DNA of 64,000 nucleotides from the NCBI RefSeq assembly GCF_020667835.1, contig NZ_JAFMPR010000005.1:124001-188000 (forward strand), in the 5' to 3' direction. This stretch comes from Roseibaca sp. Y0-43 (lineage in GTDB: Bacteria > Pseudomonadota > Alphaproteobacteria > Rhodobacterales > Rhodobacteraceae). The position numbers and the translations under genes were made by a program. Each line of letters starts with the position of its first letter. Position 1 is the first letter of the stretch. The notes under the pieces were generated by a model, which saw only the letters and a list, made by a program, of their open reading frames with translations, had not been told where the DNA came from and did no database searches. Of this stretch, positions 1 to 7,000 are shown piece by piece.

Positions 1-660
1 ACATCCGACCAACCCGCGCTGACCCGCAAACGCTGCGCCGAAGCAGCGATGGCCGTGGCAGAGCATTTCCGCGATCAGGGCAAACATGTGCTTTTGCTGG
101 CCGATAGCGTGACCCGCATGGCCGAAGCGCATCGCGAGGTGGCGCTGGCCAGCGGCGAAAGCGCGTCTTTGCGCGGCTTTCCCCCGTCGCTGTCGCACCG
201 GATCATGGCATTGGCCGAACGCGCCGGGCCGGGAGAGGACGGTCTGGGCGCGATCACGGCGGTATTCACCGTGCTGGTCGCGGGGTCGGACATGGACGAA
301 CCCGTGGCCGATATTCTGCGCGGGGTGCTGGACGGGCATGTGGTCATGGACCGCGCCATTGCCGAACGGGGCCGCTTTCCGGCGGTGGATGTACTGCGCT
401 CGGTCAGCCGGTCGCTGCCGCGCGCGGCCAGCCCAGAGGAGAACGCCCGCCTGTCGGAAGCGCGCCGCCTGCTGGGCGCTTATGACAGGTCCGAGGTAAT
501 GATCCAGGCGGGGCTATACGAGAAGGGCACCGACCCGCTTCTGGACCGCGCCGTGGCGGTCTGGCCCGCGCTTGATGCCTTCATGGGCGAAATGGCCCCG
601 CACGGGGTGCGCGGGGCTTTCGCGCGGCTTGCGCACTGCCTGGAGCCGCCAAAGCCCTAG
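1..660 (+). CDS. fliI: Flagellum-specific ATP synthase FliI, C-terminal part (5' truncated by window edge)
   Basis: The reading frame is open from base 1, so this is the last 219 residues of a longer protein. It contains a Walker B-like stretch LLLADSVTRMAEAHRE, followed by GFPPSLSHR, GAITAVFTVLVAGSD, EPVADILRGVLDGHVV and AERGRFPAVDVLRSVSR. This block order is typical of the FliI/type III secretion ATPase family, related to F1-beta. The family powers export of flagellar subunits through the basal body. The P-loop would lie upstream of the window. The C-terminal helical region is present and the frame ends cleanly at a TAG. An injectisome ATPase is possible but less likely without secretion genes in view; the downstream neighbour metG is unrelated. 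Confidence 0.88.
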   Translation, partial: TSDQPALTRKRCAEAAMAVAEHFRDQGKHVLLLADSVTRMAEAHREVALASGESASLRGFPPSLSHRIMALAERAGPGEDGLGAITAVFTVLVAGSDMDEPVADILRGVLDGHVVMDRAIAERGRFPAVDVLRSVSRSLPRAASPEENARLSEARRLLGAYDRSEVMIQAGLYEKGTDPLLDRAVAVWPALDAFMGEMAPHGVRGAFARLAHCLEPPKP

Positions 661-727
661 ATCAGGGGTTTTCCCGGTGCCGCGTTAGGTCTAAACCCAT
701 GCGCAAACCTGCATCACAGAGGGCGAC

Positions 728-2443
728 ATGGCGCGTATCCTGATTACCTCGGCCTTGCCGTATATCAATGGCATCAAGCATCTGGGCAACCTTGTGGGCA
801 GCCAATTGCCCGCCGATCTTTACGCCCGCTACATGCGCGGGCGCGGGCATGAGGTGATGTTCATCTGCGCGACCGACGAACACGGCACGCCCGCCGAACT
901 GGCCGCCGCCAAGGCGGGCAAGCCTGTGGCGGATTACTGCGCCGAGATGCACGACACGCAAGGCGAACTTGCGCGCGGGTTCCGGCTGTCATTTGACCAT
1001 TACGGCCGCTCGTCCAGCCCGCAGAACCACGCGCTGACGCAGCATCTGGCGGCGCGTTTGGGCCAGGCCGGGCTGATCGAGGAAGTGACGGAAAAGCAGG
1101 TCTATTCCATCACCGACGCGCGCTTCCTGCCCGACCGCTACATCGAGGGCACCTGCCCCAATTGCGGCTATGACCGCGCGCGCGGCGACCAGTGCGAAAA
1201 CTGCACCAAGCAGCTGGACCCGACCGACCTTGTAAACCCGCGCTCTGCCATTTCCGGCGCGACCGATCTGGAGGTGCGCGAAACCAAGCACCTGTTCCTG
1301 CGCCAATCCGCGCTGCGCGACCGTCTGGACCAGTGGATCGACAGCCAGCAGGGCTGGCCAGTGCTGACCACGTCGATCGCCAAGAAATGGCTGCATGACG
1401 GCAATGGCTTGCAAGACCGGGGCATCACCCGCGATCTGGATTGGGGCGTGCCCGCGCAATTCGACGGCGCGCCATGGCAGGGCATGGACGGCAAGGTGTT
1501 CTACGTCTGGTTCGACGCACCCATCGAATATATCGCCGCGACCGCCGAATGGGCCGAAGCGCAGGGCTTGGATGAAGCCGCGTGGCGGCGCTGGTGGCGC
1601 GAGGATGAAGGCGCGGATGATGTCCGCTATGTGCAGTTCATGGGCAAGGATAACGTGCCCTTCCACACGCTCAGCTTCCCGGCTACGCTGATGGGGTCGG
1701 GCGAGCCTTGGAAGATGGTCGATTACATCAAGTCCTTCAACTACCTGAACTATGATGGCGGGCAGTTCTCAACGTCACTGGGGCGCGGCGTATTCATGGA
1801 TCAGGCGCTCTCGATCCTGCCCGCCGATTATTGGCGCTGGTGGCTGTTGTCCCATGCGCCCGAAAGCTCGGATGCGGAGTTCACTTGGGAAAACTTCCAA
1901 GCCTCGGTCAACAAGGATCTGGCCGATGTGTTGGGCAACCTCGCCAGCCGCGTGACCAAATTCTGCCGCTCGAAATTCGGCGAGGTGGTGCCGGAGGGCG
2001 GCGCATATGGCCCGCGCGAGGACCAGTTGATCGCCGACCTGACCACCCGCCTGCGCGCTTATGAAGCCCATATGGAGGCGATGGAGATCCGCAAATCTGC
2101 CTCCGAGTTGCGCGCGCTCTGGGTCTTGGGCAACGAATACCTGCAAGACGCAGCGCCCTGGTCCACCTTCAAGACCGACCCAGAGGCAGCAGCGGCGCAA
2201 ATCCGTTTGGCGCTGAACCTGATCCGGGTTTACGCCATCGTCTCGCGCCCGTTCATCCCCGATGCCGCCGCCAGCCTGATGCAGGCCATGGGCAGCGACG
2301 ACTGGTCCTGGCCCGAGGATCTGGGCGCGGCCCTTGCCACCCTGCCCGCAGGGCACGCATTTACCGTGCCCGACGTGCTGTTTGCCAAAATCACCGACGA
2401 GCAGCGCGCGGATTGGGAAACCCGCTTCGCTGGCACTCGCTGA
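728..2443 (+). CDS. metG: Methionine--tRNA ligase
   Basis: A 571-residue class I aminoacyl-tRNA synthetase that charges tRNA-Met in the cytoplasm. The HIGH-type motif is HLGN at residues 18-21 inside [19 protein letters not shown]...CENC zinc-knuckle pair follows in the connective peptide at about residues 140-160. The second catalytic loop reads [11 protein letters not shown] near residue 346, where the family KMSKS/KFSTS consensus normally begins with Lys. The C-terminal anticodon-binding helical domain is complete. The length fits the form without the extra C-terminal dimerisation domain. The start is preceded by AGAGGGCGAC, a usable ribosome-binding site. Confidence 0.96.
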   Translation: MARILITSALPYINGIKHLGNLVGSQLPADLYARYMRGRGHEVMFICATDEHGTPAELAAAKAGKPVADYCAEMHDTQGELARGFRLSFDHYGRSSSPQNHALTQHLAARLGQAGLIEEVTEKQVYSITDARFLPDRYIEGTCPNCGYDRARGDQCENCTKQLDPTDLVNPRSAISGATDLEVRETKHLFLRQSALRDRLDQWIDSQQGWPVLTTSIAKKWLHDGNGLQDRGITRDLDWGVPAQFDGAPWQGMDGKVFYVWFDAPIEYIAATAEWAEAQGLDEAAWRRWWREDEGADDVRYVQFMGKDNVPFHTLSFPATLMGSGEPWKMVDYIKSFNYLNYDGGQFSTSLGRGVFMDQALSILPADYWRWWLLSHAPESSDAEFTWENFQASVNKDLADVLGNLASRVTKFCRSKFGEVVPEGGAYGPREDQLIADLTTRLRAYEAHMEAMEIRKSASELRALWVLGNEYLQDAAPWSTFKTDPEAAAAQIRLALNLIRVYAIVSRPFIPDAAASLMQAMGSDDWSWPEDLGAALATLPAGHAFTVPDVLFAKITDEQRADWETRFAGTR

Positions 2444-2477
2444 CGCAAGGAATCGCGCAAATCCGCGCGGAATCCGG

Positions 2478-2505
2478 TTGACACGCGCGGGCGGGTCAGT
2501 AGAAG
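2478..2505 (+). promoter_or_regulatory. Predicted sigma-70-type promoter of rpmG
   Basis: TTGACA (2478-2483), a 16-bp spacer and TAGAAG (2500-2505) lie about 65 bp before rpmG. The -35 box is a perfect consensus. This is inferred from sequence only. Confidence 0.5.
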
Positions 2506-2568
2506 GCAGGTTCAAGAATTTGCGGGCAAGGCGCGTGGCGTCCTTCGTCCGGTGCAGGAGAGAATGAC

Positions 2569-2736
2569 ATGGCGAAGCCAACCACCATCAAGATCCGTCT
2601 GAACTCGACCGCGGGGACCGGGCATTTCTACGTGACCAAGAAAAACGCCCGCACCATGACCGAGAAGATGACCGTGCGCAAATACGACCCCGTTCTGCGC
2701 AAGCATGTCGAATACAAGGAAGGCAAGATCAAGTAA
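2569..2736 (+). CDS. rpmG: 50S ribosomal protein L33
   Basis: A 55-residue basic protein beginning [11 protein letters not shown], with [13 protein letters not shown] and [18 protein letters not shown]. This matches bacterial L33 in length and sequence across its whole span. The zinc-binding Cys residues of some L33 forms are absent, so it is the Cys-minus type common in proteobacteria. The ATG at 2569 is chosen because the L33 N-terminus starts there; GGTGCAGGAGAG lies just upstream. The gene has its own promoter and a strong terminator, so it is probably monocistronic. Confidence 0.96.
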   Translation: MAKPTTIKIRLNSTAGTGHFYVTKKNARTMTEKMTVRKYDPVLRKHVEYKEGKIK

Positions 2737-2764
2737 TCTTGCTGGCCCTTGGTCGGATGTTGGA

Positions 2765-2790
2765 AACCGCGCTTTTGGGCGCGGTTTTTT
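2765..2790 (+). terminator. Rho-independent terminator of rpmG
   Basis: AACCGCGC (2765-2772), a 6-base loop and GCGCGGTT (2779-2786) run into six T residues. It sits 28 bp after the rpmG stop and just before the convergent membrane-protein gene ends. Confidence 0.85.
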
Positions 2791-2798
2791 CATGGCCC

Positions 2799-3476
2799 TC
2801 AGCCCAGTTTGGGCCGCGCCATCAGCGTCAGCACGGTCCCGATCAGGGCGAAACTGACCGCGCTGTCCAGAAGGAACGCCGCGCCGGAATGAAGCGGGGT
2901 CAAGGCGGCAACAAGCGCGCCTTGGGCGTGCAAGGCCAATGCCAGCAGCAGCGCGAGGAAGGCAAGGCTCGCGCGCGGGGCGCTGGCCCATGCAGCGCGC
3001 CAGCCGAAGGTTTCGCCCCCCGCGCGGCGGGCGCAGACCACGCCAAACACCAGCACCAGCCACAAGGACAGCGCGTCGGCGACGAAAACCGACAGATAAA
3101 TCGCGGCGGCGGGGGCGGTGCCCCCCTCGAACCCAAGCACGAGCGGGACGAAGGGCAGCGCCGCCACCACGCTCAGGATGGCCCCCTGCCCCCAATAGCC
3201 CAGCGCCAGAAGCACAGTCAGCGGCGCGCGCGGCCCGAAATAGATCGCGCGGTGCCAAAGCAAGGCCATGACGGCCAAAGCCAGACCCAGCGTGCCGCGC
3301 AACACCAGATCATAGCCCGGCAACTCGGGCCAGACATGGCCCGTCACCTGCACGCCCAGCCACGCCTTGAACGCCATTGCCAGCAGGAAGGGCGGCAGAA
3401 CCAGCCGCCAGATCTGGCGCGGTTTGGCTTTGACAATGCGCCATGTAGCGTAAAGGGCGGCAAGGCTGTCAGGCAT
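2799..3476 (-). CDS. Uncharacterised multi-pass membrane protein
   Basis: About 225 residues from the start MPDSLAALYATWR. Several hydrophobic segments (for example LVLPPFLLAMAF, LVLRGTLGLALAVMALLW, AAAIYLSVFVADALSLWLVLVFGVV, SLAFLALLLALAL) indicate roughly six membrane spans. I do not recognise a family with certainty. A start further upstream at 3521 would put the N-terminus inside the terminator of the gene behind it, so 3476 is preferred, with GGGAAAACCTT before it. It follows the Bax-inhibitor-like gene on the same strand but is separated by a terminator. Function unknown. Confidence 0.65.
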   Translation of the reverse strand: MPDSLAALYATWRIVKAKPRQIWRLVLPPFLLAMAFKAWLGVQVTGHVWPELPGYDLVLRGTLGLALAVMALLWHRAIYFGPRAPLTVLLALGYWGQGAILSVVAALPFVPLVLGFEGGTAPAAAIYLSVFVADALSLWLVLVFGVVCARRAGGETFGWRAAWASAPRASLAFLALLLALALHAQGALVAALTPLHSGAAFLLDSAVSFALIGTVLTLMARPKLG

Positions 3477-3490
3477 AAGGTTTTCCCATG

Positions 3491-3517
3491 AAAAAGGGCC
3501 GGTCAGACGACCGGCCC
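3491..3517 (-). terminator. Rho-independent terminator after the Bax inhibitor-1 gene
   Basis: On the minus strand GGGCCGGTC, a 4-base loop and GACCGGCCC form a perfect 9-bp stem followed by TTTTT. It lies 20 bp past the stop of the gene at 3537-4319. Confidence 0.88.
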
Positions 3518-3536
3518 CCAAACCCTTTCGGGTCGA

Positions 3537-4319
3537 TTACTCTTGCTGGCCCATGAACATCAGCAGGAACTGGAACATGTTCAAGAAGCTGATGTAAAGC
3601 GACAGCGCGCCGTCAATCGCAGCCTTGTCCAGCCACTCTTGATCGCCTGCCATGGCGTGGGCGACATATTCGCTCTTGATGGCTTGCGTGTAGAAAGCCG
3701 TCAGACCTGCGAAGATCAACACACCGATGGCCGAGATCGCGAACATCATCGCGGGGCTTTGCAGGAAGATGTTGATGATCATCGCCACGATCAGGCCGAT
3801 CACACCCATCATCAGGAAGGTGCCCATGCCCGACAAGTCTTTCTTGGTGGTGTAGCCATACAGGCTAAGACCGCCAAAGGCGATTGCCGTGACAAGGAAG
3901 GTCTGCGCGATCGAGAAGCTGGTGAACACCAAGAAGATCGAGCTGAGCGACAGGCCGATTGCCGTTGCAAAGGCAAAGAAGCCCAGCTGCACGCCAGCCG
4001 CCGACGCACGACGCATCAGCGCGCCCCAGCCGAACAGGATGAAGGCCAACGGGGCAAACATGATGACCCAGCGCAGCGGAGACATGTAGATCGCGCCACC
4101 GATGCTGTTCAGGTAGGTGCCGTTCGGCAATTGAGCCACCGCCGCCGACGGGTCGGTCGTCGTGGCAAGCCCGGCAATCGCCCAGGCCGCCGCGCCGGTG
4201 ATGAGCATCCCCACCGACATGGTGCCGTAGACCTTGTTCATATGGGCGCGCAGCCCGGTATCAATCTGTTCAGCGCGAGCGCCGCTGACTTGCGCGCGCA
4301 TCGTGTTGAAATCTGCCAT
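3537..4319 (-). CDS. Bax inhibitor-1/YccA family integral membrane protein
   Basis: 260 residues from MADFNTMRAQVSGARAEQ, with seven hydrophobic segments. The LRWVIMFAPLAFILFGWG and TTKKDLSGMGTFLMMGVIGLIVAMIIN stretches and the C-terminal AIDGALSLYISFLNMFQFLL are characteristic of the BI-1/YbhL/YccA group. Bacterial members are proposed ion or proton leak channels or FtsH-interacting proteins; the role here is inferred only from family. The start at 4319 is supported by CGGAGGA five bases upstream, whereas the longer frame from 4400 has no ribosome-binding site. It is followed by a strong terminator. Confidence 0.9.
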   Translation of the reverse strand: MADFNTMRAQVSGARAEQIDTGLRAHMNKVYGTMSVGMLITGAAAWAIAGLATTTDPSAAVAQLPNGTYLNSIGGAIYMSPLRWVIMFAPLAFILFGWGALMRRASAAGVQLGFFAFATAIGLSLSSIFLVFTSFSIAQTFLVTAIAFGGLSLYGYTTKKDLSGMGTFLMMGVIGLIVAMIINIFLQSPAMMFAISAIGVLIFAGLTAFYTQAIKSEYVAHAMAGDQEWLDKAAIDGALSLYISFLNMFQFLLMFMGQQE

Positions 4320-4451
4320 TGAATCCTCCGTTGGCGAAAACTTGGTGGCGGGTTGGACCGCCTCGTAGGTGAATATTTGCATCCGGGGCGTGGTTTTCAA
4401 GCAAAACCGGAGTCGGATACACAGGATTTCGGGAAAATCGGTAAGCGCTGA

Positions 4452-5417
4452 TTAAATCGTGATGACGATCTTCCCGGTCGATTTGCGTGCGCGTAGCAGT
4501 TCCAGCCCCTCCAGCGCCTGCTCCAGCGGCAAAAGATGGCTGATATGCGGGCGCAGGCTGCCCGTCGCATACCAGTCGAACAGCGTCTGGATCGACCCCG
4601 CCATGACCTTTGGCGCGAATTTCATGTAAGCCCCCCAATACAGGCCAATCACGCTCAGATTCTTGACCAGCAGGATATTGGCGGGAAAGGCGGGCGGGGT
4701 GCCGCCGGCAAAACCGATGGCCAGAAAGCGGCCCTCGGGGTGCAGCGCGCGCATGGCGGGGGTCGCCAAGGGCTCGCCAATCGCGTCATAGATGACATGC
4801 GCGCCGCCCAACGCTTTCAACTCTGCCCGCAGGTCGAACCCTTCGGCCCCGCTGTCGAAACAGATCTCGGCCCCCGCGTTGCGCGCGACCTCCAGCTTGT
4901 CGGCCCCGCGTGCGACAGCGACGACACGCGCGCCCATCCGCGCGCCGATTTCCACGGCGGTCAGCCCCACACCGCCCGCCGCGCCCAGCACCACAAGCGT
5001 TTCGCCCGGTTGCAGATTGGCGCGATGCGCCAGCGCCAGATGCGAGGTGCCATAGGCCACAAGGAAGGCCGCTGCATCGGCGAAGGGCATGTCGGCAGGC
5101 ATATGCGCGCATAGATCGGCATTGCACACTGCATAGTCTGCCAAGCCGCCCCGGCCCGCGAACACCGCCACCCGGTCGCCCAGGCTGACATGCGTGACGC
5201 CTGCGCCCAAGGCTTCGACCGTGCCCGCATATTCCATGCCCAGCGTGTAGGGCGGTGCGACTTTTTCCTGGTATTTGCCCTGCATCATCAGCAGGTCGGC
5301 AAAATTCAGACCACAGGCCGCGACCCGGACAAGCACCTCTCCCGGCCCCGGTTCGGGCCGGTCGATCTGGCCCAGAACAGGGGTCGAATCATAGTCGTGA
5401 AGCTGGATCGCGCGCAT
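4452..5417 (-). CDS. NADPH:quinone oxidoreductase / zinc-type alcohol dehydrogenase family protein
   Basis: A 321-residue medium-chain dehydrogenase/reductase. The N-terminal GroES-like domain has EVLVRVAACGLNFADLL. The nucleotide-binding motif is VVLGAAGGVGLTAVEIGARMGARVVAVA around residues 140-170. The substrate-side end is SHLLPLEQALEGLELLRARKSTGKIVI. The catalytic-zinc Cys/His ligands of true alcohol dehydrogenases are missing, which places it in the QOR branch. It is transcribed divergently from the XRE regulator at 5706, with TTTTGCA repeats between them. Substrate unknown; a second QOR paralogue lies at 27015. Confidence 0.88.
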   Translation of the reverse strand: MRAIQLHDYDSTPVLGQIDRPEPGPGEVLVRVAACGLNFADLLMMQGKYQEKVAPPYTLGMEYAGTVEALGAGVTHVSLGDRVAVFAGRGGLADYAVCNADLCAHMPADMPFADAAAFLVAYGTSHLALAHRANLQPGETLVVLGAAGGVGLTAVEIGARMGARVVAVARGADKLEVARNAGAEICFDSGAEGFDLRAELKALGGAHVIYDAIGEPLATPAMRALHPEGRFLAIGFAGGTPPAFPANILLVKNLSVIGLYWGAYMKFAPKVMAGSIQTLFDWYATGSLRPHISHLLPLEQALEGLELLRARKSTGKIVITI

Positions 5418-5705
5418 CTGTCACCTCTTTACCTGCAAAACAGCCTGCCGCGCGCGCCGCACGGGCGCAAGCGGCAAGACGCCGCGCGGGAAAATGTGCA
5501 AATCGCAATTCACCCATAGGTTGTTTTGCATTTTGCATTGCATTTTGCAAAAAACCTACGCCGCTGACAAGATTTACAACTTTTGCCCCCGGATACCCGA
5601 AAAAACCGGCAATGGTGCAACTGCGAGTGGTGCAAGCCCGCCGAAACACCCGATGTCTGGCGCGAAATGCACCCATTCCCTGATTGTAACGAGAGAGTTT
5701 TGTCC
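5418..5705. promoter_or_regulatory. Divergent intergenic region with clustered TTTTGCA motifs
   Basis: This 288-bp gap separates the divergent quinone oxidoreductase and XRE-regulator genes. It carries an AT-rich cluster at 5524-5552: TTTTGCA at 5524-5530, 5531-5537 and 5543-5549, a TTGCA at 5538-5542, and the palindrome TTTTGCAAAA at 5543-5552. No gene is visible in it. It likely contains both promoters, and the cluster looks like an operator. Confidence 0.5.
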
Positions 5706-6068
5706 ATGACCCATCCCGTAGATCGCCATGTCGGTCAGCAAATGCGCCACCGTCGTTGGATGATCGGCATGACCCAACAGCAGCTGGCCGATGCCGTGGG
5801 CATCCGGTTTCAGCAAATCCAGAAGTATGAAACCGGCGCGAACCGGGTCTCTGCGTCACGGTTGTGGGATATTGCAAAGGCCATGGACGTGCCTGTCAGC
5901 TTTTTCTTTGAAGGGCTGGAAGAAGGCGAGGACAGCGCGGAACTGCACAGCCCCGACATGATGGGCAGCAAGGAAACGCTGGACCTGTTGCGCACCTATT
6001 ACGCGATTCCCGAAGCGCAGCGCCGCCGCCTGTTCGATCTTGCACGCGCGCTGGGCGACGCGGCCTGA
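5706..6068 (+). CDS. XRE/Cro-type helix-turn-helix transcriptional regulator
   Basis: 120 residues. The N-terminal HTH domain reads HVGQQMRHRRWMIGMTQQQL, then ADAVGIRFQQIQKYETGANRVSASRL at about residues 20-65. A short acidic linker and a C-terminal LRTYYAIPEAQRRRLFDLARAL helix follow. This layout is common in small alphaproteobacterial XRE regulators of the cell-cycle/stationary-phase type; the exact target is unknown. The start at 5706 is chosen because GAGAGAG precedes it and the HTH family begins there; the frame is open back to 5583. It is divergent from the quinone oxidoreductase, which may be a target. Confidence 0.88.
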   Translation: MTHPVDRHVGQQMRHRRWMIGMTQQQLADAVGIRFQQIQKYETGANRVSASRLWDIAKAMDVPVSFFFEGLEEGEDSAELHSPDMMGSKETLDLLRTYYAIPEAQRRRLFDLARALGDAA

Positions 6069-6132
6069 CGGCTTTGCATTCGCCAGCCGCGCGGCTAGAC
6101 AGGGCGGAAAGACCTGTCACGGGATTTTCGCC

Positions 6133-6945
6133 ATGCGCCGCACCGATCTGTCCACCGCAGAGCTGACCCAGCTTCTGGCCCTGACCGACCGGCTGGCCGA
6201 CGCCGCGCGCGTCCAGACCTTGCAACATTTCCGCCAGACCGGGCTGACGGCGGATAACAAGCTGGCCGAGGGGTTTGATCCGGTCACGGTGGCAGACCGC
6301 GCCGCCGAAGCCGCGATCCGCGACATACTGGCGCTTGAGCGCCCCGATGACGCGATCCTGGGCGAAGAACATGGCACCCGCCCCGGCACCAGCGGGTTGC
6401 AATGGATCATAGACCCGATCGACGGCACCCGCGCCTATATCAGCGGCACAACCACATGGGGTGTGTTGATCGCACTGGCCGATGCCGATGGCCCCTTTCT
6501 GGGCGTGATTGACCAACCCTATACGCAGGAGCGCTTCATCGGCGCGCCGGGATTTGCCGAATTGCGCGGGCCACGCGGGACCGTGCCCCTGCAAACGCGC
6601 GCCACGCCCGCCTTGGGGCAGGCGATCCTGTTCTCGACCTTTCCCGAGATCGGGACAGAGGCCGAGCGCGCGGCGTTCACCCGCGTCTCTCAAGCCTGCA
6701 AGCTGACGCGTTACGGTATGGATTGCTATGCCTATGCGCTTCTGGCGGCGGGCCATATCGACCTTGTAATCGAAGCCGGGCTGAATGCCTATGACATCGC
6801 CGCGCCGCTTGCCGTCATTCAGGCCGCGGGCGGCATCGTGACCGACTGGCAGGGCCGCCCGGCCCATGCCGGCGGGCAGGTCGTGGCGGCGGCGAATGCG
6901 GCGCTGCACGCGCAGGCCTTGGAAAGATTGCAAGCCGGGTCTTGA
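6133..6945 (+). CDS. hisN: Inositol-monophosphatase-fold histidinol-phosphatase
   Basis: A 270-residue Mg-dependent phosphatase of the IMPase/FBPase superfamily. Metal and catalytic motifs are visible in order: DPVTVADRAAE, GEEHG (about residues 76-80), WIIDPIDGTRAYISG (about 91-105) and NAYDIAAPLAVIQAAGG (about 220-236). The DPIDGTRAYISG variant and the GMDCYAYALLAAG segment resemble HisN, which dephosphorylates L-histidinol phosphate in histidine synthesis. A generic inositol-monophosphatase activity cannot be excluded. The ATG at 6133 is preferred over the open frame from 6040. Its stop codon overlaps the -35 box of the copA promoter. Confidence 0.85.
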   Translation: MRRTDLSTAELTQLLALTDRLADAARVQTLQHFRQTGLTADNKLAEGFDPVTVADRAAEAAIRDILALERPDDAILGEEHGTRPGTSGLQWIIDPIDGTRAYISGTTTWGVLIALADADGPFLGVIDQPYTQERFIGAPGFAELRGPRGTVPLQTRATPALGQAILFSTFPEIGTEAERAAFTRVSQACKLTRYGMDCYAYALLAAGHIDLVIEAGLNAYDIAAPLAVIQAAGGIVTDWQGRPAHAGGQVVAAANAALHAQALERLQAGS

Positions 6946-6972
6946 CCTTCCATCTTCTGGAAGGGCCATATG
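6942..6972 (+). promoter_or_regulatory. CueR-type operator and 19-bp-spacer promoter of copA-cueR
   Basis: TTGACC (-35, 6942-6947), a 19-bp spacer and CATATG (-10, 6967-6972). The spacer carries the dyad CCTTCC (6946-6951) and GGAAGG (6959-6964). An over-long 19-bp spacer with a centred dyad is the hallmark of promoters activated by MerR-family proteins, and the dyad closely resembles the known E. coli copA operator. Confidence 0.88.
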
Positions 6973-7000
6973 CAAGGGCATCGACGAGAAAAGGTGCCGC

